From assembly GCF_009746715.1 (NCBI RefSeq), contig NZ_VRKW01000003.1:310001-374000 (forward strand): a DNA stretch of 64,000 bases. The letters run 5' to 3'. The notes under the pieces were generated by a model, which was given only the letters and a program-made list of their open reading frames with translations, was not told where the DNA came from and did not search any database. The DNA is from Ketobacter sp. MCCC 1A13808. Its GTDB lineage: Bacteria > Pseudomonadota > Gammaproteobacteria > Pseudomonadales > Ketobacteraceae. The position numbers were made by a program, and so were the translations under genes. Shown here in pieces: positions 1 through 8,496 of the stretch (position 1 is its first letter; each line of letters starts with the position of its first letter).

Positions 1-162
1 CCCTCTTCAGGAAAGTAAGCCGAATTAATACTTGAGTGGGCTACAACACCCGCACTTGCCATAGCAGTGATAACCTTCGTGTTAAATGGGCGATCGCAGA
101 CAGTGCCGATATTGCCTCGGTGACGGGGTTGGATTATCCGAGTTATAAAACGGCTATGCGCT

Positions 163-1083
163 TTAATAAATCGGCGCGTCGCCTTCCGGTCTTTCTTTAA
201 AGCGGCGGTGCGCCCATAGGTATTGCTCCGGATACAATTCCACATTCTTTTCGATCCATTGATTCAACAGCGTGGCATCCTGGACTTTGTCGCCGGTGGG
301 AAATTCGAATTCAGGCAGTACTTCGATGTGATAACCATCCGCTTTACGGCCGAACATCACAGGCATTAATGCGCACTTCGTAAGACGGACGAATTCATCA
401 GTACGAGCAATGGTGGGCGCCATGACACCAAAAAACGGAGCAAACACGCTGTTGCTCATGCCATAGTGCTGGTCGGGTAAATAAAGCGCTACTTTGCCTT
501 CCCTAAGGTGACGTAAAAAACGCCGTAGATCTTTGTTTGGCACCGGTATGGTATAGCGGGCGCGTTTGGCGAAACTGTAATGTTCGAACAGCTCGTTGTG
601 TGCTGGCTTGTACATCGTTACGCACTCCTGGGCGCTCGCAAAAAAACGCAAACACAATTCCAGGCTGATCATGTGTGCCACAATAAGAATCACTCCTTTA
701 CCCGTTTCCTGGGCCTGCACAAAATGCTCAAGTCCGGTAAATTGCGCCAGCAGCTTGTCTACTTTTTTCTGGCTGCCCCAATAGGCAATCGCAATTTCAA
801 TAAAGCCCATGCCCAGGTTGTCGAACGTTTCATCTATGATCTTTTGTTGCTGTTCACTGTTCAAATGGGGGAAACAGACTTCGATGTTGCGGGTGGTGAT
901 ATGGCGACGGGACCGGCTCACCTTTTTCATAATGCGCCCCAGAAGGCAGCCGATATTCCACTGCCAGGAAAAAGGAAGCCGGGCAACGCACCAGCCCAAA
1001 AATATCAATGCCCACACCGGCCAATATCGGGGTTTCCAATACTGGGTGAAGGTAGGCAGGGTATTTTTATCGAATTTGCTCAT
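163..1083 (-). CDS. LpxL/HtrB-family lipid A acyltransferase
   Basis: A 306-residue inner-membrane acyltransferase expected to transfer a secondary acyl chain from acyl-ACP to lipid A. The N-terminus has one hydrophobic anchor (about residues 20-36). The family catalytic H-x4-E pair is visible as AHMISLE (H137, E142). Further family blocks follow: YKPAHNELFEHY, the LPDQHYG stretch and APFFGV. Length matches the LpxL/LpxM family (about 300). It stands alone, upstream of and facing the same way as the GMC operon, so no cluster partner tells which acyl chain it adds. LpxL versus LpxM or LpxP cannot be separated from sequence alone. Confidence 0.9.
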   Translation of the reverse strand: MSKFDKNTLPTFTQYWKPRYWPVWALIFLGWCVARLPFSWQWNIGCLLGRIMKKVSRSRRHITTRNIEVCFPHLNSEQQQKIIDETFDNLGMGFIEIAIAYWGSQKKVDKLLAQFTGLEHFVQAQETGKGVILIVAHMISLELCLRFFASAQECVTMYKPAHNELFEHYSFAKRARYTIPVPNKDLRRFLRHLREGKVALYLPDQHYGMSNSVFAPFFGVMAPTIARTDEFVRLTKCALMPVMFGRKADGYHIEVLPEFEFPTGDKVQDATLLNQWIEKNVELYPEQYLWAHRRFKERPEGDAPIY

Positions 1084-1216
1084 GGATAGACGTGTTCAGT
1101 GGTTACGCAATTTGGCCGCAATAATAGCATTGTTTCCCGCTGCGGGGCACGGCAGCGTACGAATCGGGTCAAAGCTCCGGCTGTTCCCGTGGATGGGGCA
1201 GCCGAAGCTACACAGT

Positions 1217-2827
1217 TTACGCTTTCATGGATTGCGCCAGTAATGTGGCTTGACGAGCCACCATGCCATAGATCGAAAGCTGCGGATTGGCACCGATGCT
1301 GGTGGGAAAAATGGAGCCATCCATAATATGCAATCCATGCAGGTGGTGAAATTTACCCAGGCTATCGACGACAGAGGTGCGCGGGTCTTCGCCCATGGCG
1401 CAGCCTCCCATAACATGAGCGCTGCCCAGCTTCATGCGGTTGATGCTGAGGTCCAGGCTATCGATATGCTGCAACGTTTTATCCAAAGTGGTATTGAACT
1501 CGCCGTTGGTGTGAATAGGTCGCACGGCTTTTGCGCCAGCCGCGAACTGCACCCTGGCCATCGTTTTGGTGGCGCGTACGACCGCTTCACGCAGGTAGTC
1601 ATTCACCGGGTAGTCGATACCGGGTAGGCCATCGTCGCGCAGGAAGATGGTGCCACCCTGACTTTGCTCGGTGAAGCCATCGCGGATCAATGCGATCATC
1701 ATATTCAGATAGGGCAAGCGATTCATTTGGTCGGAGTGGGATTTGCCATGCCCGACCCCGATGGAGGCTACGAAGCTGGGTTGCAGTGGTGGTACTTCCA
1801 TCTTAAACCCGGCCGCACCGGTGATGCCGTCCGTCCACAGAAAGTGATCGGAATAAACCGACTGGGGCGCGCCATAGAAGCCATCAATGCGTGTGCCGAA
1901 ATCCGCCAAGGTGGAGGGTACAGGATGCAAAAAGGTGCGCTTGCCGATGCGGTGGTGTGGATCCGGTGCTTTGGAGCGCAACAAAAGTCCAGGACCGTTT
2001 ATACCGCCGCAGGCCATGACCGTGTGTTTCGCCTGGATACGGATCGGCTGGGTGCGGTCAATGCCGTTTTCCTTTAAGCCGTAACCCACTGCGCCTTGCA
2101 CCGCATCGTTTTCGATAATCAGGGTTTCAGCACGGGCGCGGTAAACCAGTTCAGCGCCGTTATCCAAGGCGGTTGGAATGGTAGTGACCAGCATGCTCTG
2201 TTTGGCGTTGGTGGGGCAGCCCGTACCGCAGTAACCCAGGTTCCAGCAACCCTTCACGTTGCGGGGAATGATTTGCCAATCGTATCCCAATTGTTGGCAG
2301 CCCTTGGCAATGACGTTGTTGTTGGCGTTGGGGGGCATTGGCCATTTGTGAATATTCAGACGCTGTTCCATTTTTTCATACCAGGGCGTCATTTCTTCTT
2401 TGGTGAAGCCTTTTAACCCGTGTACGTTGGTCCAGTGATCCAGGGTTTGATCCGGCGTGCGGAAACTGGCGGTCCAGTTGACGGTGGTAGACCCGCCCAC
2501 AGCGCGACCCTGCAATATGACCAGCGAGCCGTCTGCCGTACCCCGGGTCACATCTTCCTGATACAGATTGCGATAGGCTTTTGCTTCAGTCATATCAAAA
2601 TCGTTGGAGGTTTGCAGGGGCCCTTCTTCCATCAGTATGACTTTTAGCCCCTGTTGGCTAAGAATTTCTGCAGCGGTGCCACCACCGGCTCCGCTGCCAA
2701 TAATAAGCACATCACATTCCAGGTTCAGCGCTGCTGTCAGGCTGCTGCCATTGTGGGTGGCCCAGCCGGATTCGATACCCTGTCGAAAGAGATCAGGGAT
2801 ACCTTTAACTACGGTTTTATTGCTCAT
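1217..2827 (-). CDS. GMC-family FAD-dependent oxidoreductase
   Basis: A 536-residue glucose-methanol-choline oxidoreductase. The Rossmann FAD motif GSGAGGG lies at residues 44-50, followed about 20 residues later by the ribose-binding Glu (LMEEG). The GMC signature GRAVGGSTTVNW is present. The C-terminal catalytic region has SAHVMGGCAMG and a final MDGSIFPTSIGANPQ block. It is the last gene of a three-gene minus-strand operon: aldehyde dehydrogenase, small Tat-signal protein, then this enzyme, 11 bp after the small subunit. That context suggests oxidation of an alcohol (perhaps long-chain) to an aldehyde that the upstream dehydrogenase then oxidises. The substrate is inferred. No signal peptide is visible, so export would need the Tat-signal partner. 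Confidence 0.92.
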   Translation of the reverse strand: MSNKTVVKGIPDLFRQGIESGWATHNGSSLTAALNLECDVLIIGSGAGGGTAAEILSQQGLKVILMEEGPLQTSNDFDMTEAKAYRNLYQEDVTRGTADGSLVILQGRAVGGSTTVNWTASFRTPDQTLDHWTNVHGLKGFTKEEMTPWYEKMEQRLNIHKWPMPPNANNNVIAKGCQQLGYDWQIIPRNVKGCWNLGYCGTGCPTNAKQSMLVTTIPTALDNGAELVYRARAETLIIENDAVQGAVGYGLKENGIDRTQPIRIQAKHTVMACGGINGPGLLLRSKAPDPHHRIGKRTFLHPVPSTLADFGTRIDGFYGAPQSVYSDHFLWTDGITGAAGFKMEVPPLQPSFVASIGVGHGKSHSDQMNRLPYLNMMIALIRDGFTEQSQGGTIFLRDDGLPGIDYPVNDYLREAVVRATKTMARVQFAAGAKAVRPIHTNGEFNTTLDKTLQHIDSLDLSINRMKLGSAHVMGGCAMGEDPRTSVVDSLGKFHHLHGLHIMDGSIFPTSIGANPQLSIYGMVARQATLLAQSMKA

Positions 2828-2838
2828 GTTGGTCTCGC

Positions 2839-3414
2839 TCAGCCGGGAATGTGTTGTGGGGGGCCAGGATAAATATCATCGGTCCAGTTATCCGGTTCGA
2901 AGTAATACATCATGGTGGAAAGCTGAGTGAGTAGCAGGTAGCCTTGCCTGAACGTATTAATACGGCTGTCGCGCCATCCCAGCAAAAATTCCTCAATATC
3001 GTCTTCACTGGCGTTTTGCCAGGTGGGCCAGATACCGGCGACCATCATCCGAAAGGCAGGGTTATAAAGCAGATCAAACATCTGCTGTACTTTTTTGATG
3101 GTGAGTGGCGAAGTGTGAGCAACAAATACATCAATATCGATCATCAACCGATTCAGCGTTTGCTGTTTTGTTGTCGAATCGGTGGGAAAATTACCTTTGA
3201 TTGCAATCGGTGCGATAGCACTGAGAATGACAACGTCTTTTTCTCTCAATACGCTCAGGGTACGCGTTTCTATTTCCGGGTGAGTGACAACGGTTTGGCT
3301 GCTGCAACCATGAAGCGAGCCGAGCAATCCGGCGCCTGCAAGCATGGTCGATCCTGCCACTCCCAACTTCAGTATGAGACGGCGCTCAAGCGCGGGCGAA
3401 GGGGTCGGGTGCAT
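2839..3414 (-). CDS. Tat-signal small subunit associated with the GMC oxidoreductase
   Basis: A 191-residue protein with a twin-arginine-like leader (RRLILK at residues 11-16), a hydrophobic stretch, and a lipobox-like LHGC ending at Cys37. The mature part is helical, with WPTWQNASEDDIEEFL and FRQGYLLLTQLSTMMYYFEPDNW. It resembles the small (gamma, subunit 3-like) partner of membrane gluconate/alcohol dehydrogenases, which carries the flavoprotein through Tat. It lies between the aldehyde dehydrogenase and the GMC gene in the same direction, with 11 bp to the latter. Role as maturation or membrane-anchoring partner is inference from position and signal; I do not recognise a catalytic motif. 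Confidence 0.7.
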   Translation of the reverse strand: MHPTPSPALERRLILKLGVAGSTMLAGAGLLGSLHGCSSQTVVTHPEIETRTLSVLREKDVVILSAIAPIAIKGNFPTDSTTKQQTLNRLMIDIDVFVAHTSPLTIKKVQQMFDLLYNPAFRMMVAGIWPTWQNASEDDIEEFLLGWRDSRINTFRQGYLLLTQLSTMMYYFEPDNWTDDIYPGPPQHIPG

Positions 3415-3478
3415 GGGTTCTTCCTGTCATTTATTATTTTTGGTTTTGTTTAAGAATATAGATATTGGTTGGTAATTT

Positions 3479-3512
3479 GCCAGGGCAGCCTATCGGGAGG
3501 CGCTGTCCTGGC
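3479..3512 (-). terminator. Stem-loop between aldehyde dehydrogenase and Tat-signal genes
   Basis: Arms GCCAGGGCAGC (3479-3489) and GCTGTCCTGGC (3502-3512) pair over 11 bp with one G-U pair and a 12-nt loop. It lies in the 120-bp gap inside the apparent operon. No U-run follows on the minus strand, so it may be an mRNA stability or processing element or a partial terminator rather than a full stop. Confidence 0.4.
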
Positions 3513-3534
3513 GCACAGGTGCTGAAAGGTTCTG

Positions 3535-4989
3535 TTAGCTGTTCGGGTTTTTCATTGCCACATTCAACAGAAAGCGATGAATGCGACGATTCCAAGGTGG
3601 AAACAACATTTTGGTTGCGCTGAATTTGCCTTTGATCAATACGCTTTTGGCTTTGCTGAACGTTAAAAATCCTTCGTGACCGTGATAGTGCCCCATGCCA
3701 GAGGGGCCCACTCCACCAAAGGGCATGTCTTCTACCGCAACATGGTTGAGCGTATCGTTAATGCAGGCGCCGCCAGAATGAGTGTGTGTCAACAGATGTT
3801 CAGCGCGTTGCATGTCAAAATCGAAATAATACAACGCCAAAGGGCGCGGACGTTCATTGATGTACTGAATCGCATCTTCAATCGCGTCGTAGGATTTAAT
3901 AATCAGCAACGGCCCGAAAATTTCGTTCTGCTCAATCAGCATGTCTTCCGTGGTGTTGAACACCAGAGTGATCGGCAACTTACCCGAGCCTTCAAAATTT
4001 TCATGAGCGGGATTGATCTCAACAATTTTAGCGCCTTTATCTTTTGCATCGCTCAGATAGCTTTTCAGGCGGCTGAGTTGCCGTTCGTTAATGACTGCGG
4101 TGAAGTCTTCGTTGTTGCGTTTGCTGGGGTACCACTGTGATACCACGCGGGTGAACGCGCTGGCGAACTCGTCCACTTTGGATTGATGAATCAGTGCGTA
4201 GTCCGGCGCGATACACGTTTGCCCGGCGTTAATGCATTTACCCCATGAGATACGCTCGGCTGCGGTTTCCAGCGGAAAGGATTCGTGGATTACTACGGGG
4301 GACTTGCCACCCAGCTCCAGTGTCACGGGCGTCAGGTTTTCTGCCGCGGCCGCCATGACGTGTTTGCCTACGGCGGTGGAGCCGGTGAAAAGCAGGTGAT
4401 CGAACGGCAGCTTGGAAAAGGCAATGCCGACATCGGCTTCACCGGTGATCACCGCCACCCGATCCTCTGGAAACACCTCTGCCAGCATGGAGCGCAATGC
4501 CTCTGCTGCGTGGGGGGTGTATTCGGACATTTTAATCATCACCCGATTGCCTGCTGCAAGCGCGGCAATTGCCGGATCAAGTGCCAGAAAGTAGGGGTAA
4601 TTCCAGGGCACGATAATGCCGACCACGCCCAGTGGTTGATAATAGACTCTGGCTTTCGCCGGTTTCAGATTGACGGCCACATTGCGTTTTTGTGGTTGCA
4701 TCCATCGGGTCAGGTTTTTACAACAGTATTTAATGGTTTCGAGCAAGGATGCAATTTCAACAATCCGGGTTTCGGTCGGGCAGCGCGAGCCAAAATCTTT
4801 GCTGACCGCCGCCACGAAGGCGTCCTGATGACTGAGCAGAGCCGGCTTCAGGCGCTGAATCTGGTTGATGCGTTCTTCGGCACCGGGCATGGGGTGGGCT
4901 ATAAACGCGGCTTTTTGTGCCTGAAATATCCGCTCCAAGTCCGTTAGGGTAGGATTCCGCTCCTGCATCTGAGCAACGTTGGCGACCAT
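3535..4989 (-). CDS. Aldehyde dehydrogenase (coniferyl aldehyde dehydrogenase-like)
   Basis: A 484-residue NAD(P)-dependent aldehyde dehydrogenase. Visible motifs: the PWNYP oxyanion Asn at 130, cofactor Lys153 (MIKMSEYTP), FTGSTAVGK at 201-209, catalytic Glu225 (LELGGK) and nucleophile Cys259 (GQTCIAPDY). The length, and a hydrophobic Arg-rich C-terminus rather than a longer tail, match the ALDH3/coniferyl-aldehyde dehydrogenase type, many of which act on fatty or aromatic aldehydes. It is the first gene of the minus-strand set that continues with the Tat-signal protein and GMC oxidoreductase, which supports sequential alcohol and aldehyde oxidation. The start has GAGGA nine bases upstream. 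Confidence 0.93.
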   Translation of the reverse strand: MVANVAQMQERNPTLTDLERIFQAQKAAFIAHPMPGAEERINQIQRLKPALLSHQDAFVAAVSKDFGSRCPTETRIVEIASLLETIKYCCKNLTRWMQPQKRNVAVNLKPAKARVYYQPLGVVGIIVPWNYPYFLALDPAIAALAAGNRVMIKMSEYTPHAAEALRSMLAEVFPEDRVAVITGEADVGIAFSKLPFDHLLFTGSTAVGKHVMAAAAENLTPVTLELGGKSPVVIHESFPLETAAERISWGKCINAGQTCIAPDYALIHQSKVDEFASAFTRVVSQWYPSKRNNEDFTAVINERQLSRLKSYLSDAKDKGAKIVEINPAHENFEGSGKLPITLVFNTTEDMLIEQNEIFGPLLIIKSYDAIEDAIQYINERPRPLALYYFDFDMQRAEHLLTHTHSGGACINDTLNHVAVEDMPFGGVGPSGMGHYHGHEGFLTFSKAKSVLIKGKFSATKMLFPPWNRRIHRFLLNVAMKNPNS

Positions 4990-5290
4990 GAGTTGTTGTC
5001 CTCTGTAGTGGATCAGAACGGGTCTGTGGCCCGCTATTTTTTTTCGTTTTAATTCTTGGCCAGACCCTTAGATTGGCGGGTTTGGCTCATTATGTAAACA
5101 TGGAATCTCTTTTTAGAGCTTTTACTCTAAAGAGTCAATGTCGTAGGGCGACAGGTCGAACTCGGACTTGTCGTCACCACACCGGCAGTTTGCGGATGCA
5201 GTACGCGGGCGTTTCGCGTTGCGTGGTGGTTGTATTCCGTCATGTTCGCCAGTACGCTTGGTCGCTCATTCGGTTTAAGGATTGAAAAAT
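4990..5290. other. Divergent intergenic region with two hairpins
   Basis: About 300 bp between the aldehyde dehydrogenase start (minus) and the Tim44-like start (plus); no coding signal seen. It holds two stem-loops. At 5107-5134, CTCTTTTTAGAG pairs with CTCTAAAGAG with a two-base bulge. At 5149-5173, CGACAGGTC pairs with GACTTGTCG (one G-U) around a 7-nt loop. Both would lie in the 5' leader of the plus-strand gene or act as operators for either promoter. Confidence 0.4.
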
Positions 5291-6160
5291 ATGAAATATC
5301 TTTGGTCTGCGTTTGCCATGATGCTTATGTTTGCACTGGTGCCCATGGAAGCGGAAGCGAAAAAATTCGGCGGTGGTAAAAGCTTCGGTTCGTCGCGGCA
5401 GACATCTCCGGCTCCGGCATCCCGCCCGGATGCGGGCAATCCTGCGCAAAAGGCCCCGGCCAACGGTGGCCGTAAAGGTATGTTCGGTGGTTTGATGGGT
5501 GGCTTGCTAGCTGGCGGTCTTCTGGCTGCACTGATCGGCGGTGGGGCGTTTGAAGGTATTCAGTTCATGGATATTTTGATCATCGGCCTGTTGGGATTTG
5601 TGATTTTTCGTTTGTTGCGCAGCAAGGCGCCGGCGGCTCAGCAACAGGCCTCCGCCTATGCTGCGCCACAGCCAACACGGCCCGCGACATTCGACTCCAT
5701 TCCCCCGGCCCGTGACACGGTGTTAGGTTCCGGTTCCGGTTCCGGTTCCGGCACAGGTACTGGATTCGCTGCGTCCAGGGTACCGTTTAACCTGCCGGCC
5801 GACTTCGATATGAACGGGTTTCTTTCCGGTGCCCGTGATCACTACCGCACCCTTCAGGAGGCCTGGAACAAAAACGATCTGGCTAAGATAGAAGAATATG
5901 TCACGCCAGCACTCTATAGCGATCTGCGCGAAGAGCGGGCCACATTGCCCGGTGACCAGCATACCGAAGTGTTGTTTGTGGATGCAGAGCTGGTGCGTGC
6001 GGAGCACACGAGTAGTGAATCTGAACTCAGTGTTAAGTTTAGTGGCCGCTATCGCGATACCCATGAGGGTGTGGAAGAACCGATTACCGATATCTGGCAC
6101 TTGAAACGAGATCTTACTCATCCAGACGCACCCTGGTTGATCATCGGGATTGAAGACTGA
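5291..6160 (+). CDS. Tim44-like domain protein, exported/membrane
   Basis: About 289 residues. I start at the ATG at 5291 because AAGGA sits nine bases upstream; an in-frame TTG at 5282 would leave no room for it. Domains in order: signal peptide ending near MEAEAKKF, a low-complexity Gly/Ser/Pro region, a Gly-rich hydrophobic segment (GGLMGGLLAGGLLAALIGGG), a second membrane segment (MDILIIGLLGFVIFRLLR), a Gly-Ser linker made by a GGTTCC repeat, then a C-terminal Tim44/NTF2-like domain (HYRTLQEAWNKNDLAKIEEYVTP). This layout is common to bacterial Tim44-domain proteins of unknown role. It is monocistronic and converges on the IclR gene. Confidence 0.85.
   Translation: MKYLWSAFAMMLMFALVPMEAEAKKFGGGKSFGSSRQTSPAPASRPDAGNPAQKAPANGGRKGMFGGLMGGLLAGGLLAALIGGGAFEGIQFMDILIIGLLGFVIFRLLRSKAPAAQQQASAYAAPQPTRPATFDSIPPARDTVLGSGSGSGSGTGTGFAASRVPFNLPADFDMNGFLSGARDHYRTLQEAWNKNDLAKIEEYVTPALYSDLREERATLPGDQHTEVLFVDAELVRAEHTSSESELSVKFSGRYRDTHEGVEEPITDIWHLKRDLTHPDAPWLIIGIED
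5726..5749 (+). repeat. Hexanucleotide repeat (GGTTCC)4 within the Tim44-like gene
   Basis: Four perfect tandem GGTTCC units encode Gly-Ser repeats in the linker before the Tim44-like domain. In-frame unit loss or gain would only change linker length. Confidence 0.85.
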
Positions 6161-6182
6161 CCGACTGGGTTTTTTCGTCATG

Positions 6183-7043
6183 TCAGCCCGGCACAGGCAA
6201 ATCCAAGATCTTTTTGCCTTCCTCTACCAGGCGCCGGCCACAGGCCTGGATCTTTTGAATAGGCAGAGGGCGCAGGGGGTGGATGGCAATACCCAGACGG
6301 GCATAACCTGGTTGATCAAGCACCGGCGCGATAATGGACGTTACAGAACGGTCTGTATCGATTTCGTCAAAGCTGAGGGCGGTGAGTTCCATAAGCACCT
6401 GATCCATTGCCGACAGGAGCGATGGGTGCAGGTCTGCCAGGGAATCTGCCATAGCCGTTATCTTGGCAACCGCAGGGGTTGTCCAGTCCACGTCATAACC
6501 GCGCTCTTGCGTCAGGGCCAGCGTGCGCTCCAGCGCGTCCTGCACCTCTTGACTCTGGGAGGTGGCCCGGTTCAGCCAGGCCACGCGCTCGGGCTCCGGG
6601 GCGAAGCCGGCGAATATCGCCCCGTAGGGTGGCACATAAGGTACTTTGGTTCCCGGTTGCGGTACGGCCTCGCCGTATTCGCCGGGATAAACCGCTGACA
6701 CCACCAACTCTTCGTTTACCAACTCCACCACCGAGGCAGAAAAGCCCAATTCTTCAGACAATCTTTTGGCTGCAATGCGAGCGGCATGCAGTAGAGGTCG
6801 CGTCTGGTCAAACTGCGCTCCGATCGCGGCAATGGCAGGGCCAAGGGTGAATGTTTTGTCGCCGGGATCGCGAATCACCCAGCCACGGTCCACCAGCGTC
6901 TTCAGAATGGTATGGGCGGTACCTTGGTTGAGCCCTAGCTGCCGGACAATATCAACGTATCTAATGCCCGTCGATGGACTCCGGGCCAACAACTCTAAAA
7001 CATCCAGTGTCCGGCTGGTTGGCCCGGATGTGGCACCCCGCAT
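6183..7043 (-). CDS. IclR-family transcriptional regulator
   Basis: A 286-residue regulator. An N-terminal winged helix-turn-helix (about residues 10-65, SRTLDVLELLARSPSTGIRYVDIVRQLGLNQ split over two helices) is followed by the IclR effector domain (FTLGPAIAAIGAQF, then SASVVELVNEELVVSAVYPGEYGEAV). It is divergent from the SDR gene with an 88-bp gap holding two inverted repeats, the usual arrangement for a local regulator. The controlled genes are probably the SDR/SnoaL pair and perhaps the facing GMC enzyme. The inducer is unknown. Confidence 0.9.
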   Translation of the reverse strand: MRGATSGPTSRTLDVLELLARSPSTGIRYVDIVRQLGLNQGTAHTILKTLVDRGWVIRDPGDKTFTLGPAIAAIGAQFDQTRPLLHAARIAAKRLSEELGFSASVVELVNEELVVSAVYPGEYGEAVPQPGTKVPYVPPYGAIFAGFAPEPERVAWLNRATSQSQEVQDALERTLALTQERGYDVDWTTPAVAKITAMADSLADLHPSLLSAMDQVLMELTALSFDEIDTDRSVTSIIAPVLDQPGYARLGIAIHPLRPLPIQKIQACGRRLVEEGKKILDLPVPG

Positions 7044-7081
7044 TGACCCTCTCCTTAAAATCGGCTTAAACTACAAACAAC

Positions 7082-7113
7082 AAATATTAAATATTTAAAC
7101 TTGAATATTCAAG
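7082..7113. promoter_or_regulatory. Candidate IclR operator: two adjacent palindromes
   Basis: Between the divergent iclR-type and SDR genes lie AAATATT-A-AATATTT (7082-7096, 7+1+7) and the perfect 14-bp palindrome CTTGAATATTCAAG (7100-7113). Position and symmetry suit autoregulation plus control of the SDR. Assignment to this regulator is inference. Confidence 0.5.
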
Positions 7114-7131
7114 AAAAAGGAAAAAATAATA

Positions 7132-7947
7132 ATGACCTTTTTGGAACGGTATGGGCCTTGGGCCCTGATCGCGGGCGCGTCCGAAGGGGTGGGCCGCACC
7201 TTCGCAGAAACATTGGCACAACGCGGGCTTAATGTGGTGCTGGTCGCAAGGCGAGAGCATGTGTTGAATGAGGTTGCCAGTGGAATCGAGCAACGCTATG
7301 GCGTGAAAACACGGACGCTGGCCATCGATCTTGCGAATGCCGACGCCGCCATCCAGGTTCAGAACGCAGTCAACGATATTGAAGTAGGATTCTTGGTTTA
7401 CTGTGCGGGGGCTGATTCGAATTACATGCCCTTCCTTGAATCACCTTTATCGGTGGCAGAGTCGATGGTGCACCGCAACTGCAATTTACCCGTCCAGCTT
7501 TGTCATCACTTCTGTGCGCCCATGGTGAGCAAAGGCAAAGGGGCGGTGGTGATACTGGGTTCCGGCGCGGCCTTTGCGGGCGCGAGCAATATGGTGGCTT
7601 ATGCTGCCTCGAAAGCATTCGATATGGTGTTTGCCGAAGCGTTGTTTTGTGAGCTTAAACCCAAAGGCGTGGATGTGTTGGGTTTGATCCTGGGGGAAAC
7701 GGATACACCTGCTCTGCGGCGCTTGCGTCACAATCTTGGTTTGGCAATGGGGCCGAATGAAGCGGTCAAAGGCGCGGAGACACCGGCATACGTGGTGGAT
7801 GATTGTCTGGCGCATTTAACCGATGGGCCTATCCGTCTGGCAAACCGGAAAATGCGCTGGGGACTTAGATTCCTGTTCCCGTTTTCCCGCAATTTTATTG
7901 TGTCCTTAATGGATAAAGCGAATAAAAAAGTCATGGGTAAGGGCTGA
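7132..7947 (+). CDS. Short-chain dehydrogenase/reductase (SDR)
   Basis: A 271-residue classical SDR. It has the nucleotide-binding GASEGVGR (residues 16-23), an acidic/basic cofactor region (VLVARREHVL), a catalytic Ser region (VILGSGAAFAG) and the Y-x3-K pair in YAASKAF. The N-terminus (FLERYGPWALIAGAS) closely resembles that of the SDR at 36085-36888, so the two are likely paralogues. It is followed six bases later by the SnoaL-like gene, so the two are co-transcribed. Substrate unknown; proximity to a cholesterol-oxidase-like enzyme hints at a hydroxy/keto-lipid or steroid. Confidence 0.9.
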   Translation: MTFLERYGPWALIAGASEGVGRTFAETLAQRGLNVVLVARREHVLNEVASGIEQRYGVKTRTLAIDLANADAAIQVQNAVNDIEVGFLVYCAGADSNYMPFLESPLSVAESMVHRNCNLPVQLCHHFCAPMVSKGKGAVVILGSGAAFAGASNMVAYAASKAFDMVFAEALFCELKPKGVDVLGLILGETDTPALRRLRHNLGLAMGPNEAVKGAETPAYVVDDCLAHLTDGPIRLANRKMRWGLRFLFPFSRNFIVSLMDKANKKVMGKG

Positions 7948-7953
7948 ATCTGA

Positions 7954-8433
7954 ATGAACGATCTTGAGCAAATCTCGGCGGTATTAGTGCGCTATGCCAC
8001 TGGAATCGACTCCCGCGATTGGGACCTGTTCCGGACCTGTTTTACGCAAGACTGCCAGCTGGATTACGGCGTAATCGGGCGCTGGAACAGCTGCGACGAG
8101 GTGACCGCTTATATGATCCGGGCGCATTCCGGACCTTCACTGCACCGTCTCAGTAATTTCGATATTCGTATTGACGGTGATCGTGCCTGGTGCCGAACCT
8201 ATGTGGATGCGTTGGTGTTCGGGCCGGGCGGCATTGGTAGTGCTCATGCCATTGGCTATTACGACGATGAGCTAGTGCGTGGCGCTGATGGTTGGAAGAT
8301 TGCGCGGCGTCGCCATACCAGCATCCGCCTGAAGTTTCTGGGCCTGCTTTCCATTATCCCGTCGTGGATGGTGTTGCGCGTGTCCGCGATTGCGTCTCGG
8401 CGCTTGAATTCAGTGTCAGCAAAGAATGGTTAG
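7954..8433 (+). CDS. SnoaL-like/NTF2-fold protein
   Basis: A 159-residue protein of the SnoaL-like (NTF2) fold: N-terminal helix EQISAVLVRYATGIDSRDWDLF, then FTQDCQLDYG, and the later pattern HRLSNFDIRIDGDRAWCRTYVDAL with a C-terminal strand DGWKIARRRH. Members act as isomerases, dehydratases or hydroxylases on ring compounds, or only bind ligands. It follows the SDR by six bases. The ending is longer than usual by a hydrophobic segment (FLGLLSIIPSWMVLRV), which could be a membrane-associating tail. Confidence 0.8.
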   Translation: MNDLEQISAVLVRYATGIDSRDWDLFRTCFTQDCQLDYGVIGRWNSCDEVTAYMIRAHSGPSLHRLSNFDIRIDGDRAWCRTYVDALVFGPGGIGSAHAIGYYDDELVRGADGWKIARRRHTSIRLKFLGLLSIIPSWMVLRVSAIASRRLNSVSAKNG

Positions 8434-8448
8434 GTAAACACGAAAACG

Positions 8449-8477
8449 CCACGGCTGGCAGTGAATGCCGGCCGTGG
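8449..8477. terminator. Bidirectional hairpin between convergent genes
   Basis: CCACGGCTGGCA (8449-8460) pairs with TGCCGGCCGTGG (8466-8477): 12 bp with one G-U on the plus strand and a 5-nt loop. It sits in the 63-bp gap between the convergent SnoaL-like and GMC genes. The U-run is poor, but placement supports transcription termination from both sides. Confidence 0.55.
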
Positions 8478-8496
8478 TTCGTCTTCATTACGCCCT

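Noticed and set aside
36-201. Plus-strand frame at the left edge (SSDNLRVKWAIADSADIAS and on)
   Set aside because: Protein-like wording, but it begins after a stop at 33-35, has only a GTG start, and overlaps the 3' end of the lipid A acyltransferase. Not enough to call a gene or a remnant.
580-1089. Long plus-strand frame opposite the acyltransferase
   Set aside because: It is the antisense of a well-supported gene and has no domain pattern of its own.
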